A DNA stretch of 64,000 nt, from positions 1,550,001 through 1,614,000 of the forward strand of contig OX442316.1 in NCBI GenBank assembly GCA_949358305.1, written 5' to 3'. The notes under the pieces were generated by a model. It ran no database searches. It was not told the origin of the DNA and saw nothing but the letters and a program-made list of their open reading frames with translations. Of the stretch, positions 1-12,322 are shown one piece after another. Position 1 is the first letter of the stretch; every line of letters begins with the position of its first letter. The stretch is from Strigamia acuminata (Eukaryota; Arthropoda; Chilopoda; Geophilomorpha; Linotaeniidae). The position numbers and the translations under genes were made by a program.

Positions 1-1679
1 TTTCAAATAAAAAATATCTAGGAAAAAAAATTTTTTTTAAGAATTTTTTTTTTTGGTTAGGGCCCCAAAATGGCTGCTAGAGGGGGCCCAAGAGCTGTGG
101 TTGTGTAGGTATTTTTGGTTTTGGGATTTTGTAGATAACGTGGATGATTAAAGTGTTTTGAGGTCAAGAATGGTGTTTCGAGTTTCATTTTGGCATCGTT
201 GGATGTCGAGTGGCCTTTCTCATGCACCGACAGGCAGTAAAATGTTAATTTACGATCGTTCCGCCATCTTTTTACGGCCAACTTATTTATTAGGTGCTCG
301 TAAAACTCGCACAAAGTCCACTCGGACGTATGCGCACGCCATCACGTGTGCAAAATGGACAGATATTTTGAGAAGAAAAAATGTTTGAAAATTTTCGTTG
401 TTTAAGAACTAAAGTTTTGAATAATTTTTTTGGGGTTTTGTTGGTGGGTTTTTCAGATCACCCGGATCATGGAAACAGTCAAATTTATTGTAAAATGTGA
501 TGCGATTTTTATGTACAAAAATGGAGGTCGTATACACGATAATAATTAGTGCATACCCAAAGTTTAAGTTTTCGTTTAAAGGTGCATATTTTCACTTTAG
601 AACTGCCTCATTGCATTTAAAATGCATTTTTGCATCTAAAATTGCACCTTTTTTTACGTAAAAATTGCATTTTGCATCATAAACTGCATTTTTTTTTCTA
701 ATGAGAGTGTTTTTGCAAAAAAAAGTATATTTTTGCAAAGATAACATTTTTACACAGAAAAATTCTTTTTTGCTGTATAACAGTAGCAAAAAAGTGAATT
801 TTGCACATGAATAGTGGACTCCTGCATCTAAAAGGTGCAGTTTTTCCTCTAACAGTATACATGCTTTTAAATCAATTCAATAATTCTATCCAGACATTGA
901 GTAGAATAGACGGACGGGATCGGAATAAAATGAGCAGTTGAACCCAGACAGAGGTGCTAACCAACCCATTTATATTTGCACACACCTCCAACTCCAAACA
1001 TCCTGACAAATGTCCGCCTTTAAATATTAATGACTTCCACGTAGGCGATGACAAATTCAAGGAAAAGAAACCTGACAGCTTATCCAGTAGCAACGTCATG
1101 GAAAACTATCAAGAGAAATGGCAGCGGGGAGCCCAAACCCAACGAGGAATAAAAAACAACCAACACATCCATCGAAAAACCCGAAAACCCAAAACACGAA
1201 ACACGAATCACGAATCACGACCCTAATTGACCATTACTCAATTTGCGCCATTGTCATCGGCCATTTTGACTTTTCGCCAAGTCAGTTTATCCGAGTGTGA
1301 TCTCGTCTCCTCCTTTTTACACCTCAGGAATGCGTCAGGTGAGAGCGAGGCGACTTCAAAGGCGCCGCCACACGGGTGGCCCCTCGCCCCACGCCCCGCC
1401 ACCTGCGACATTCATCAACGATGCAACTATTCCACGAATGCAATAATGCCCGTTGCATATTCAGCGCCCGAAACTGCGATGATTGCGCCGAAATTGGCCA
1501 GTCGAGGAGCATTTTGCGCGTGCATCGGTTGGGTGTTGGGTGTTGGTTGGGTGTTGGTTGGGTGGCCCACCCGAGTCGAGTCGAGTCGATTCGTTTGTTG
1601 CGCGCAGGTTGTTGCCTTTTCCATGAAGTCGTCCTGCGCGCACTCACAAGAGCCGCCTCGGACCCCCTTCGTCGACCCC

Positions 1680-1810
1680 CTGGAGGACCCCCGCTGACCG
1701 CCACAATGACCGACACGCCTAAGGACACGGTGGCCGCCAGTGCGATGCCAATTGCGTGGAAAAGTACGCACAAAAGTGCCCAAATGACGGTCTCTTTGAT
1801 CGCGGTACCA
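1680..1810 (-). other. Weak candidate exon with a transmembrane-like segment
   Basis: On the minus strand a GC-rich open frame encodes a hydrophobic stretch of about 30 residues (ETVIWALLCVLFHAIGIALA and following) flanked by Lys/Glu on one side and Gly/Pro/Arg on the other. This is a plausible membrane helix in an otherwise AT-rich region. No family was recognised, no splice sites could be fixed, and the opposite strand is also open, so chance is quite possible. Confidence 0.15.
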
Positions 1811-1948
1811 CCGCGCGGGTTACATGTGTTCGCGTGGAGTGAGTGGACACTGGACACTGGTCAGTTTCCACCACGGACACCAATGCTCAATCTTCATCGC
1901 ATTTTCCTGCAATTTGCATGGCGAATCCAAGGAATCAGTCATTTTCAA

Positions 1949-2215
1949 TTGGGGCCTCCTCGGATTAAATTAAAATCGAGGGGTCCCAATGTTAAATTTC
2001 TCATTTTTTCCATCAAATCTATGCTGATTTACCAATGGGCCCCGAATTTTGGGCGGGGGCCCAAACAGTTAATTTTTAATTTACCAACTAATGGGACCCC
2101 TCGAATAAAATTAAAATCGAGGGGCCCAAATGTTAAATATGTCATTTTTCCCATCAAATTTGTGCTGCATTTTCCAATGGGCCCCAAATTTTGGGTCCGG
2201 GGCCCAAAAAAATAA
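1949..2215. repeat. Two-copy tandem repeat, unit about 130-140 bp
   Basis: Two diverged copies follow each other. Each runs from a CCTCG-ATTAAAATCGAGG-like palindrome, through an A/T-rich stretch containing CCCATCAAAT, to CCAATGGGCCCC and an ATTTTGGG-GGGGCCCA end. The copies differ by scattered substitutions and small indels. Confidence 0.7.
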
Positions 2216-3374
2216 TTTGTAATACAGTTTATCAAATAATGGTCCTACAGTCCATTCGGTGTTTATTTTTTATTTTTGGGGCCCTGGCTGTAGGTTTGTG
2301 TAGGGCGTTTGTTCTATTTTGCATAATTGGATTTAAAATATTTATTTGTTTCTAATGCGGGCAAATCTGGGATGTATTGAACGATCGCGACCGATCGTAT
2401 CTTTAAACAAAAATCTGCCCGACCGTGACCAATCGTGTACGAAGCAATAAATTGCATAAGTCGATAAATTGGGCCAACCCCCAGACTGGTCGTCATTGGG
2501 AGCGCAGAAAGGGACCGGGACCCCAGTGGACGAATATCAAGTGGATTTCATGCATAATCACAGACACAATTGACTGGAGGAGAAAAATTATGGCCGACAC
2601 CATCTGGACCGGGCAACAAAGGAAGATTAAAAGCGATGATTAATTTGATGGAAACTATAACCGAGCGTTTACGAGCTGGGGCCCTTCTCGCAGCCCTTTT
2701 TGGGGCCCGAGTGCAAGAAATTTTGTATTTAAAAATTAAAATGACTTTTTTTGATTCATTGGGCCATTCTCATTGCCGCCATTCTTTTTTATTTCGAGGG
2801 ACCTACCGTAGATGAAAATAATTATCAAAACTAATTTTTTTTTTAAATTTTAAATTTTATTACGAGAAAAAAAAATATATTTTTTTGGGTTTATGGGGCC
2901 CCTGTATAGGGATGGGGCCCTTATTCTTTTTAATGAAAAGAAGAAGGAGAAGTTAAATCCTCGTTTTACGAGCCACCGTTCTCAGCAGCTGGGATGAGAC
3001 CCTCGAATTGTGTCTTTGAGTGTCCACTGATCCCGTGAAATATGGGGGTGACCACAAGTTGTGGTCAAAAATGTTGCTAAGGTGGAATGTCCATTTTTGT
3101 TGCATCTCCAGGAAATCGCGTGAAAGATTGGTATGGAATTAGGGATGAGTTAAAGGGCGTGGAGAATGTGATTTTGACCAGCAAAACTGGATAATGTCGC
3201 GTCGAAACAGAATCTCATCTGTCAACAGCGGCGCTCGAGGAGTCAATTTTGTTATTGCGTCAAAAGATGGACGAAAAACCCAGAACAGTTGGGGGCCTAG
3301 ACTCGTAAAGAGACGTAATGACTCCCAAAAACCTTCTTATATATTTTTCATTTTTTTATTTTTTCAACAAATTT

Positions 3375-3570
3375 TGTCCCCCAAAATTCTTCTCTCACCT
3401 AATCAGGACCCCAAAATTTTTTTCTCACCTAATCAGGGCCCCAAATTTTTTTTCTAATCTAATTAGGGCCCCAAATTTTTTTCTCACCGAATCAGGGCCC
3501 CAAATTTTTTTTTCTCATTAAATCAGGGCCCCAAAACTATTTTTATCATTTAATCAGGGCCCCAAAATTT
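3375..3570. repeat. Minisatellite, unit about 28 bp, roughly six copies
   Basis: Repeats of TTTTTCTCACCTAATCAGGG followed by CCCCAAAT, with the T-run length varying between copies. Confidence 0.85.
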
Positions 3571-3772
3571 GATTTTTTATTTTTCTTTTATTCATTTTTC
3601 TCGAGAAATGGGTCCCAACGACATCTCACCAATCACACATCCCGAGCATGATCACATGACTAAAATAGTGATTTGTCACGCACAACAAAAGACAAAAACA
3701 CGCGGCCCCACTCCCCACTCCCCACTTCCCACTCGCCACTCACAATTCTAATTGCAATTGCCGAACCCACAG

Positions 3773-3907
3773 ACAGACGACTTTACATACAGCTGCATGC
3801 CGTATCCATCCATCCAGGGCGGAGCCACGCCGACCATCCCCGGCGATTGGTCGCCGATCCCCGTCCCAACCAACGCACCCGGCCCAGACCCACAACATAT
3901 GGGATAA
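3773..3907 (+). CDS. Candidate C-terminal exon of an unidentified plus-strand gene
   Basis: A pyrimidine-rich tract ending in CCCACAG is followed by an in-frame 44-codon open stretch that ends in TAA. It begins TDDFTYSCMPYPSIQGG and ends NAPGPDPQHMG. The composition (Pro, Gly, Ser, Tyr, GC-rich third positions) resembles the low-complexity C-terminus of a developmental transcription factor and stands out from its AT-rich surroundings. No upstream exon, homeodomain or other domain was found on the plus strand, so the gene identity is unknown. If real, it would end inside or beside the oppositely oriented Pax gene. Confidence 0.3.
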   Translation, partial: TDDFTYSCMPYPSIQGGATPTIPGDWSPIPVPTNAPGPDPQHMG

Positions 3908-4689
3908 TGCGGCATATCGGCGCGCACACAATCGATGTCGCCAACTCGACCAAAGTGATACATCCACAGAGAGAGAGCACGAGGGAAATGATTAATTAAA
4001 AGCAACAGAGGGGTGCGTGGAGAAAAGGTGCCACGAAGGAACCAGTCCTGTCCCCAACCAGGGCCTGCAGCTTGCCGATTCGTCTCGGTTCTGGGCCCGT
4101 CACGGCTTAATTGCACCTCCCTTAGGCCCCATGGACGAGACTCCGCTTCCCCCCACGTCTCCTTTCACGAGATGCTGCCCTGCTCTAACAAGGGACTCGT
4201 TTTCTATATCGCCGAAATTCGCCCCGCTTCACCAACAAAATGGCCGCCATGTTGCTCAAATGGGGCTTTTCGCCTTTTCTTTTTCTTTTTCTCCATTTTT
4301 TTTTCTTTTTTTGGGAGGGGGTGGGGGGGGGTGTTTTGGGATTTTGATTTCTGTTGGGAAACACCTTGTCCAATCGATGGTTGGGGTCCATGGGGGTCCG
4401 TGAAGGTGTGTGGCCAAGTGATTTTTAAAGGAGAAGATTTTTGGGATACGGACACTTCAATCAATTTGACGAGCTCTTTTACACTCATTTAAGTGTGGTG
4501 TGATAAAATGGAGCGTTGAGCGCTTGCTTATTTGTTGATGTGTTGTGGGAAGTGGGTAATTGAGTAGTACTAAGTGAAATGAGGGGATGGTTGGCTTTGG
4601 TGCGCTGTTTTTTGAGCAAAAAGTCCATTTTTTTGCTGGTGGAATGGGTTTTCTTTCGTCTCGAAGTGGAATCTTTGGTTCTTGCGGTG

Positions 4690-5270
4690 AATTTTTGGGC
4701 TTAAAAGTTGATTTTTGGTCTTAAAAATTGATTTTTTGGCTTAAAAGTTGATTTTTAAAATTGAAAGCTGGGTTTTTGGGCTTAAAAGTATATTTTTCGG
4801 CTCTAAAAGTGGATTTTTTTTACTCTAAAAGTGGATTTTTTTACTTTAAAAGTGTATTTTTTTACTTTAAAAGTGGATTTTTTTACTCTAAAAGTAATTT
4901 TTTTGGGCTTTAAAAGTGGATTTTTGGGTTTTAGAAATTAATTCTTGGTACGTATAATTTTATCTATTGGCTATAAACATAATTTTTTGGTCGTAAAAAT
5001 GAATTATTCTGCTCTTTAATTGATTTTTGCTCTAAAAGTAGATTATTTTTTTTAAAAAGTAGGTTATTTTTTTCTAAAGTTGATTACTTTGGTCTAAAAG
5101 TTGATTACTTTAGTCTAAAAGTTGATGACTTTAGACTAAAAGTTGATTACAAGTATTCTGCTCTAAAAGTTTATTATTCTGCTCTGAAAGTTGATTATTT
5201 TGCTCTAAAAGTGGATTTTTTGTATTAAAAGTGGATTTTATTGCTTTAAAAGTGTATTTTTAATGTTACG
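4690..5270. repeat. Degenerate minisatellite (TAAAAGTTGATTTTT type)
   Basis: About 25 loose copies of a 20-26 bp unit, roughly CTCTAAAAGTGGATTTTTTT. Neighbouring copies are more alike than distant ones. It lies just downstream of the last recognised Pax exon. Confidence 0.75.
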
Positions 5271-5417
5271 GAACTATGAATCATGTGTTGATGCATTGAA
5301 AATATTGCCAAGGACAAGTGTTTATGCGTGTAGCTGGTTGCTTAACAACCATTATGTTAAAAAATGAAAGTCTTTTGTTGGTTTGGGCAAGGTTGTAAGA
5401 TGGATTAAATTTCTTAC

Positions 5418-8400
5418 CTCCCAGAATGCCATCTATGCTGTGGTCTTTTCGGGTTTGGTCCATATCCAGGTCTTTTCCACCTTTGCCTCCTCTAAGGACC
5501 CTGCTGATGGAACTCACACTTGGAGCTGTGTTTCGGTCGCAAATTCCTTCCTGGATAAATTGGAAAAAATAATCTATTGACATAAATTGGCAGATTTGAG
5601 GGCATGAAAATATACTTCATATTTTGCTATTATTTCAAGTTTTGTCATTTGTTTTTAGAAATAATTAGCTGTGTTCTATTTAAAGATAATTTTGTAAATT
5701 TTATCTTCAAGTTATATTATAATTTGGTAAAATTTGGAATATTTTTGGACATTATGCTTGTTTATTTTAACTTTTTTTAAACTTTTTTTTAAAATTAAGA
5801 AAAAATCTTTTTGCTAAATTTCAAATTTCTCAATTATAATTTTAAGATTTCTTAAATTATAATTTTAGGATTTCTTAAATTATAATTTTAGGATTTCTTA
5901 AATTATAATTTATGATTTCTTAAATTATAATTTTATAAATTTTTGATAATTTTCTAATAATTTTCTAATAATTTTTGATAATTTTTTGATAATTTTGGAT
6001 TATTTTCTGACAATTTTGGATAATTTTCTGATAATTTTCTGATAATTTTCGATAATTTTCTGCTAATTTTGGATAATTTTCTGATAATTTTGGAAGATTT
6101 TCTGCTAATTTAAAGAATTTGCAAGACTAATATTTGCCAATTTTGGCAATGTTTTCATAATTTTTGATAATTTTGTCAAATTGTTGAAAAATTGTAATGA
6201 TATCTTTTGTCCATTAGTTTTGAATGCAACTTTAATTTGATCTCTTTGATTGATACCTTCACAAGTCTATCTCTTATTTCCCAGCTAAATATTCCTGGAT
6301 TTTCTTTTTTGTATTGCTCTACCCTCTTTTCCACTTCTGGTGTAGCCACTCTTGGTTTACTTCCTCCAATTACTCCTGGACGGATACTTCCGGTTTCCTT
6401 ATAAAACACCAATCACAAAATCAAACATTTTTCAAAATTTTAAAAAGCCAAAACTCTTCATCTATACCTGATATCTATTGAGTATTTTCGACACACATCC
6501 GTGGGAGACCCTCAACTGACGACTGATGACACAAGGACGCACTCCAGCAGCGGCCATTTCTACTATTTTCAAACGGATGTGGTTTGGTAAAGGACGGCCA
6601 TTGATAAATACGCCCCCTAATTGGTTAACACGGCCTTGGCCTAAAAAAACAAGAAATTAAAATCACGAAATTAAAACGAAAACAAATTCAAATTCAAAAA
6701 CAGAATTTCAGAAAATTAAACAGAAATTCAAAAAAATTAAGCAGAAATTCAAAAAATTAGCAGAAATTTAAAGAATTAAGCACAAATTTAAAATATTAAG
6801 CACAAATTTAAAAAATTAAGCACAAATTTAAAAAATTAAGCACAAATTTAAAAAATTAAGCACAAATTCAAGAAATAAAACACATTTGCAAAAATAAAAC
6901 AGAATTTCCAAAATAAAACAGAATTTCAAAAATAAAACAGAATTTTAAAGAATAAAATAAAATTTGCAAAGAATAAAACAAAAATTGCAAGCAAAAAACA
7001 GAATTTGCAAGCAAAAAACAGAATTTGCAAACAAAAAACAAAATTTGTATACAAAAACAGAATTTCCAGATGTAAAACAAAATTCACAAAGTCAAACAAA
7101 TTCAAGAAAATAAAATCGAAATTTAAAATAGTAAAACATAAATTCAATCAATACAAATTAGTCAATGAAACCATTGTTACGAAAAACCAATGAAACCATT
7201 ATTGTTATGAAAAACCAATGAAACTATTGTTATGGAAAACCAATGAAACCATTGTTACGAAAACAAAGAAAACAATTGTAATGAAAAACCAATGCAACAA
7301 TTGTTATTAGCATTGTTGTTATTAATTAACACAAAAGAGCGCAATGAAAATAAAGAAAAAGAGACATTACCGTCTTCAACTATCTTTTGCGGCATTGTAG
7401 AGAAACACAGACAGAGCACGACGTTGCAGCTTCTGAATTCACTTTGAAAGTGAAGACCAGATGCAAGTTTAGCAGTTGATTTGCAAAAAAGAAGCCCAAA
7501 TGACCAAAATGGCTTCCACCATTTAAAGAGCAATAAAAAGAGGGGCCAATTGGACCCCATGGGACATGGGATGGTGTGAACAATGATCAAGATAGTGTTT
7601 TAACACCCATGTGACAATATTAGAGGAGATAGGAAAATGGCACAAACAACACTGGCCATGATTTGTTTGTTGAGATTTGTTGTTTGTTGAGTTTTTATTG
7701 CAAATGTGCTTGTGCGGACTGTGGATGACGTCAAGGTGGGAGTTTGATTTTATTCTGCTATTGATTTATTTTAGGTGTAATAAAAAGTGGACATGTGTGA
7801 AACAGATGCATGTTGTTGATTAGGGTGAAATTGGGGTTAATTGTTTGCTGAGCTTTTTGAAGGTCTCTCTAAATCTAAAGTGTGACTCCCACAAATCAAT
7901 TAGATTGGAGACACTTTGTTTTCGCGGGGGATGCTTGCCAAATCGGGTTGAAGTTTATTTCCAAATTGATTAGTCGGTCTTTAGGGAAGTGCTGTAAAAG
8001 GATTATGTGGTTTTTTTAAAAAAAAAAATATATACAAATTTGCGTGCTAAAACTGATTAAAATATTTAAGTATAAAAACAATTGACGTAAAGCAACACAA
8101 ACTGCAGAAACTGACTAAAACCAATTAAAAAGTATAAAATAATTGACTAAAACCAATTAAAATGACAAAAAAATGACTAAAACCAACAAAACACTACCAA
8201 AAAGAACTTTAAACGGAGTTAAACAAGATTTTACCAGAAAAACTGACTAAAATCAACAAAAACCTGACTAGAAAATCCGACTAAAATCAACAAAAACCTG
8301 ACTAGAACATCTAAAAACCGAACTAAAAACTACAAAAACTGATTAAAAACTACAAAAACTGATTAAAAACTACAAAAACCTTACTAGCACGTCTAAAAAT

Positions 8401-11400
8401 TAATAAAATCAACAAAAACTACCGAAAATCTATCCAAAACAACTTGAAACAACTTAAAACTAAAACTAAAAACATCAAAAGCAACTAAAACTAGCAAAAA
8501 AAATTCAAAAGCAACAAAAATCACCAAAAAATCACCAAAATCCAGAAAAATTAGCAAAAAAATGATCAAAAGCCATCACAAATAGACGAGCAAAAATTTA
8601 TCTAAAACAACTTAAAAGTCCAAAAAATGATCATAAACAATGGAAAACAAGAAAATGAAACTGACTAAATACAACTTGAAAACTAACTAAAAATAATGAT
8701 TGAATATTTTCTTCTCCAAAAATCAATTTGCCGAGTGAACGTCTAATATTCTACTTGCTGTCTGACTCCATCATCAGCTGTGGAAACTGATTGAAAAGTG
8801 GTGGTGTTGTATGGAAGGAAGCCGTGTGCAGAAAAGATGATTAAGGCTCGCTAGATCTTAATTCTTTAGGCCCCTTCACCTCCAAGAGGGTCCTCGAGGG
8901 TCCTTTGATGATTCTTGATGGTGTTTGATGGCCAATGACTTTGAAGTGTGGTCAACAGCATCACATCTTGACCAACAACGCGGGATGAGTCAGCAAAAAC
9001 CACCCTCGAGTGTCACTTCTAAGCTGATGCACAAACATTCCTTGTATATAATTGACCACATCGCACTACACAGACACCGGCACAAGCACCGCATCCACGT
9101 TGGACGACGAGACCTTTCGGGTTAATGAACTTGTTCTACTCAAACTGCATTCTAACTCAATTTAAAACACACTTCTTTTTTATTATTTCTTTTTTCAAAA
9201 ATCGATTAGGCGTAATTAAAACGATTGACACGCGTTTCGGGTGTGTTTTGATTGAAAACATGTTGGAAAATGTGCCTTTAACGGGTTTAAAACGCGTTTC
9301 GAGTGAAAAGTTGTTATTAAAATGCGTTTTGAATGTGTTTTCATTCAAAAAATGTTTGAAAATGTGATTAATTGAAAACTTAATAGAAAATGTAATTAAA
9401 ACGTGTTCGGGGTGTGTTTTGATTGGAAAGAAATATGTAAAAAGTTGTTAAAACGGTTAAAACGCGTTTCCAGAGTATATTTTTTGTTGGAAAATAAAAT
9501 GCGATTTAGAATGTGTTTTCATCGGATAGAGATGCGTAAAATGTGTGTTTTTTATTGAAAACATGTAGGAAAATGCTATTAAAATTGAAAATTGAAATTG
9601 AAAAGAAATGCATAAAAGATGATTAATTTGGGTTAAAAGGCGTTTTGGAGACGATGCGGTTGAAGAAGGCTGCGCTTATCCAGACAGTGTGTGCTAGGGA
9701 TTTGTGCGCGTGCTATTGTACACATATCCATCCATCTAGTTTTACCACCCTGGCGGATATTTGCGGGCGCTGAGGAGGAGGTCTTTAGGAGTGAATTAGG
9801 CAAATAAGACGGGGCACAGAGGAGAAGGAGAGACAGACTGGCGGCATACAAAGTGACTTTTAGGCTAAATGCACTTTTGGGCTATGACACCAGTTTAAAG
9901 AAGTAGAAATCCGCTTAAAGAGGACCATCACAACGCCCCTAGGGGCACATGACAGTTGACGACCTTTCAACACACTCACTGAGCTGGAATAAAACCCTCA
10001 GAGGGGACAGAGCAGCCACCAAAGGGATATACAGAGAGAGATACCACCCAGGAGAAGCCAAAACAATATCCCTGCATTAGTTTGCTTTGCTGGATACTGA
10101 ATACGTGAATCGTGAATATACCACCTATTCATATTCCATCAACTTTTTTCTCATTTTTTACACACACATTTCCAATGTTTGGCTAAATACACTTACTTAG
10201 ACCTAAGTGCACTCATTTTTTACTAAATCCCAGGCATTTTAAATCAATTTTAGGCTTAATTCAGTCAGTTAAAACAAGCATTGTGTTAAGTACAAGTTTT
10301 TAAAACTAATTTTGGAGTTATTTTGAGCTAACTATTGCCAATTTAAATCATTATTTGGCTAAATACAGCTATTTGGAGCTAACTAAAGCCATTTTAAATA
10401 AATTTTGAGCTAAATACAGAGAATTAAACCCAATATTGTGCTAAATTAAGTCATTTAAAACTAAATACTGCTATTAAAAACTAAATAAATCCATTATAAC
10501 TCAATATTTAGCTAAATACACACGTGTTTAGCCAATATTTTACCAAAATAACACTTGTACATAGGAAATTAATACGAAAACTGAACAAAAGTCAAGAGAG
10601 ACAATTTGGGTGCATCATATTTTGAATTTTTGAAGCAAGCCCCAAGCAGGAAATGTTATTCGCTTGTTCATCATCAACACACATCTTCAATAGAAACAGA
10701 CAGTCATTTGAATATAAATAAAACAACAAAAGTGTAGACCACAACCCCAAAGAAAAAGAAAAAAAGATGTCATCATCATCATCATCACACACAATTGAGT
10801 GTCTCCACACCAGGAAATAAATATATTTAGGCCCGAAACCTTTAGCATTATCCAAACGTGTTCTTTCTATTTACATAACACAGACACAGACCTTCATTAT
10901 TTATATCTATTGATTAATGACTCTTTTATTTTAATAACGCGCTTGATTTGCATACGCATATGCTAGATGCAACGAGTTATGTCCAGTTTGCGATGTCAAA
11001 ACACTCTGGGGTTGAATTGCAATTAAAATTCGATTTCTACGGTCTGGAATTCGAGAAGGGAAAAAGGAAAAATTGAAGAAATAAATGAAAGAAATTGTTG
11101 CGAAAGATTTGGATTTTTGGATTTTTGGATTTTTGGATTTTTGGATTTTTAGATTTTTAGATTTGGGGCTTTCTTAAATGTGGATTTAAATGGCCGGAGT
11201 TTTATGGCGTCGTAAATTTGAAATTGTCTCTTGAAATGGCCACAAATGGTTTAATTACACAGCAAAACGCTAATTAGGCAGTTAATTAATAAGGGGGAGT
11301 ATGGAGGTAATTCACTCCTTTCATCGGGTTTGTGTATAAATTGCACGCGGTGTGTGTATAACGATGTTGGCTAATTTCGTCAAATGAATTATGGCAATGC

Positions 11401-12322
11401 AAGTTTGAAAAGCAAATGAAATTTAATTCTTTTTTTAATTTTTCTAATTTTTTATTTATTTATTTTTTTTTCGTCTGCTTTTATTGGTTTTATTGGTTGT
11501 GGGAATGAAAAGTGAGATTTTAGTAGTGTTGTAAGTTGTAAAAGTGATTTTTAATCGTGGTGGTTATTTTAGGAGTGGTTAGTGGCAATTAAAAATTGCT
11601 TTAATTATTGAACTTGATCGTTTTTTAATTGTTAGGTTGATTGTTAGCTTTTTTTTTAAATTTTAATTGTTAATACTGAAAATCAGTTTTGGTATATTTT
11701 AATTGTTGAATTTTTGTTTCATTGGTGTAAGAACTAAGAATGAAACAACTATTTTGATGTTTTTACTGATTTCTGGCATTTGAATAGTTGATTCAAACAA
11801 TTCAGTGCATCATTTGAAAATCAAAGTTTCAATTGTTTTGTTATAACACCCAAACTTATTTGACATTGTTAAAAATCAGTCTTGCTGTTAAAACACAATT
11901 AAAAGTTTCTGAAAATTAATTTTAAATAATTGAAAACTTTGAAACAATTAAATAATTGTTGGAAACTTGATGCAAACAATTGAAAAATTACGTTAACCAA
12001 TTGTAAAATTGCGTTAATCAATTGTAAAATTGATTCAAACAACTAAAAAATTGATTCAAACAATTGTAAAATTGATTCAAACAATTGTAAAATTGATTTA
12101 AACAATTGTAAAATTAATTTAAACAATTGAAAACTTAATTTAAACAATTGTAAACTCGATCCAAACAATCCTAACCTCAAATGTATGTTTTAAATCAATT
12201 GTTCGAAAGAAAAGCAGAAGTTTGATGCCAAAACAATAAATTAGAATAAAATGGCTGAGAAAAAACGCACCTTGAAATGGATATCCGCCGAATATAGGCC
12301 TAATATTTAATGTGCCAGCCAT
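5418..12322 (-). CDS. gsb: Gooseberry-like Pax3/7 transcription factor (5' part; homeodomain exons not in window)
   Basis: Four exons joined on the minus strand: 12322-12271, 6640-6468, 6397-6257, 5550-5418. Phases match and give 166 codons plus one base. Exon 1 ([17 protein letters not shown]) closely resembles the N-terminus of Drosophila Gooseberry. Residues 18-145 are a complete paired domain ([73 protein letters not shown]). The octapeptide HSIDGILG is at 159-166. In Pax3/7 proteins these are followed by a paired-class homeodomain; together they bind DNA and pattern segments and neuroblasts. No homeodomain exon was found on the minus strand between 5417 and 1, so it must lie beyond the window after an intron of more than 5.4 kb, or be lost. 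Intron 1 is 5.6 kb. Identity as Pax3/7 is strong; choice of gooseberry over gooseberry-neuro rests on exon 1 and the GILGG ending. Confidence 0.9.
5820..6115. repeat. Two AT-rich tandem arrays in Pax intron 3
   Basis: First array (about 5820-5945): five copies of a 24-bp unit containing TTTCTTAAATTATAATTTTA. It is followed directly by GATAATTTT-type units of 11-13 bp (about 5945-6115). Both lie between Pax exons 4 and 3. Confidence 0.75.
6690..7310. repeat. Three adjoining tandem arrays in Pax intron 1
   Basis: 6690-6890: about ten copies of a 20-bp unit AAAAAATTAAGCACAAATTT. 6890-7090: a drifted derivative containing AAAACAGAATTT and GCAAACAAAAAACA. 7160-7310: five copies of a roughly 25-bp unit containing AATGAAACCATTGTTA. 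The second appears to be a decayed version of the first. Confidence 0.75.
7371..7395 (-). other. Possible alternative first coding exon of the Pax gene
   Basis: An ATG here opens MPQKIVED and ends in a GTAATG donor in the same phase (one base carried over) as the main first exon. It would therefore splice in frame to [10 protein letters not shown] at 6640. It is only 730 bp upstream of exon 2, whereas the recognised gooseberry-like exon 1 is 5.6 kb away. A short open stretch with a donor can arise by chance; no family similarity supports it. Confidence 0.2.
7600..12270. repeat. Remainder of Pax intron 1: degenerate motif-repeat DNA
   Basis: No exon was seen. The DNA is a chain of locally private, decayed repeats: 8060-8700 (AACTGACTAAAACCAACAAA-like), 9200-9620 (TGAAAACATGTTGGAAAATG-like), 10170-10560 (GCTAAATACA / ATTTAAAACTAA), 11100-11165 (GGATTTTT every 10 bp) and 11900-12170 (CAATTGTAAAATTGATTCAA, 21-bp unit). 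CAT/ATC runs lie at 10760-10790. The stretches between them show no clear structure. Confidence 0.65.

Larger units (their letters stand above)
1..3772. other. Unassigned AT-rich region with GGGGCCCC-rich repeats
   Basis: No gene could be supported here. It lies downstream of the last visible Pax exon on the minus strand, so it may be intron of that gene or intergenic. The palindrome GGGGCCCC and close variants recur many times, mostly next to A/T runs. Two tandem-repeat blocks (1949-2215 and 3375-3570) are listed separately. A GC-rich stretch at 1320-1860 has open frames on both strands; see the weak candidate exon at 1680-1810. Confidence 0.6.

Noticed and set aside
3740-4492. Open frames on both strands around 3740-4490, including a Lys/Phe-rich one
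   Set aside because: They arise from homopolymer-rich DNA (T/A and G runs at 4270-4330). Only the short spliced candidate at 3773-3907 has any supporting context.
6868-7193. Open frames of 60-73 codons rich in Phe/Leu/Cys or Lys
   Set aside because: They are translations of the tandem repeats in Pax intron 1.
10760-10790. Repeated CATCAT run as part of a CRISPR-like or coding repeat
   Set aside because: Simple trinucleotide repeat; no spaced repeat-spacer pattern exists anywhere in this eukaryotic window.
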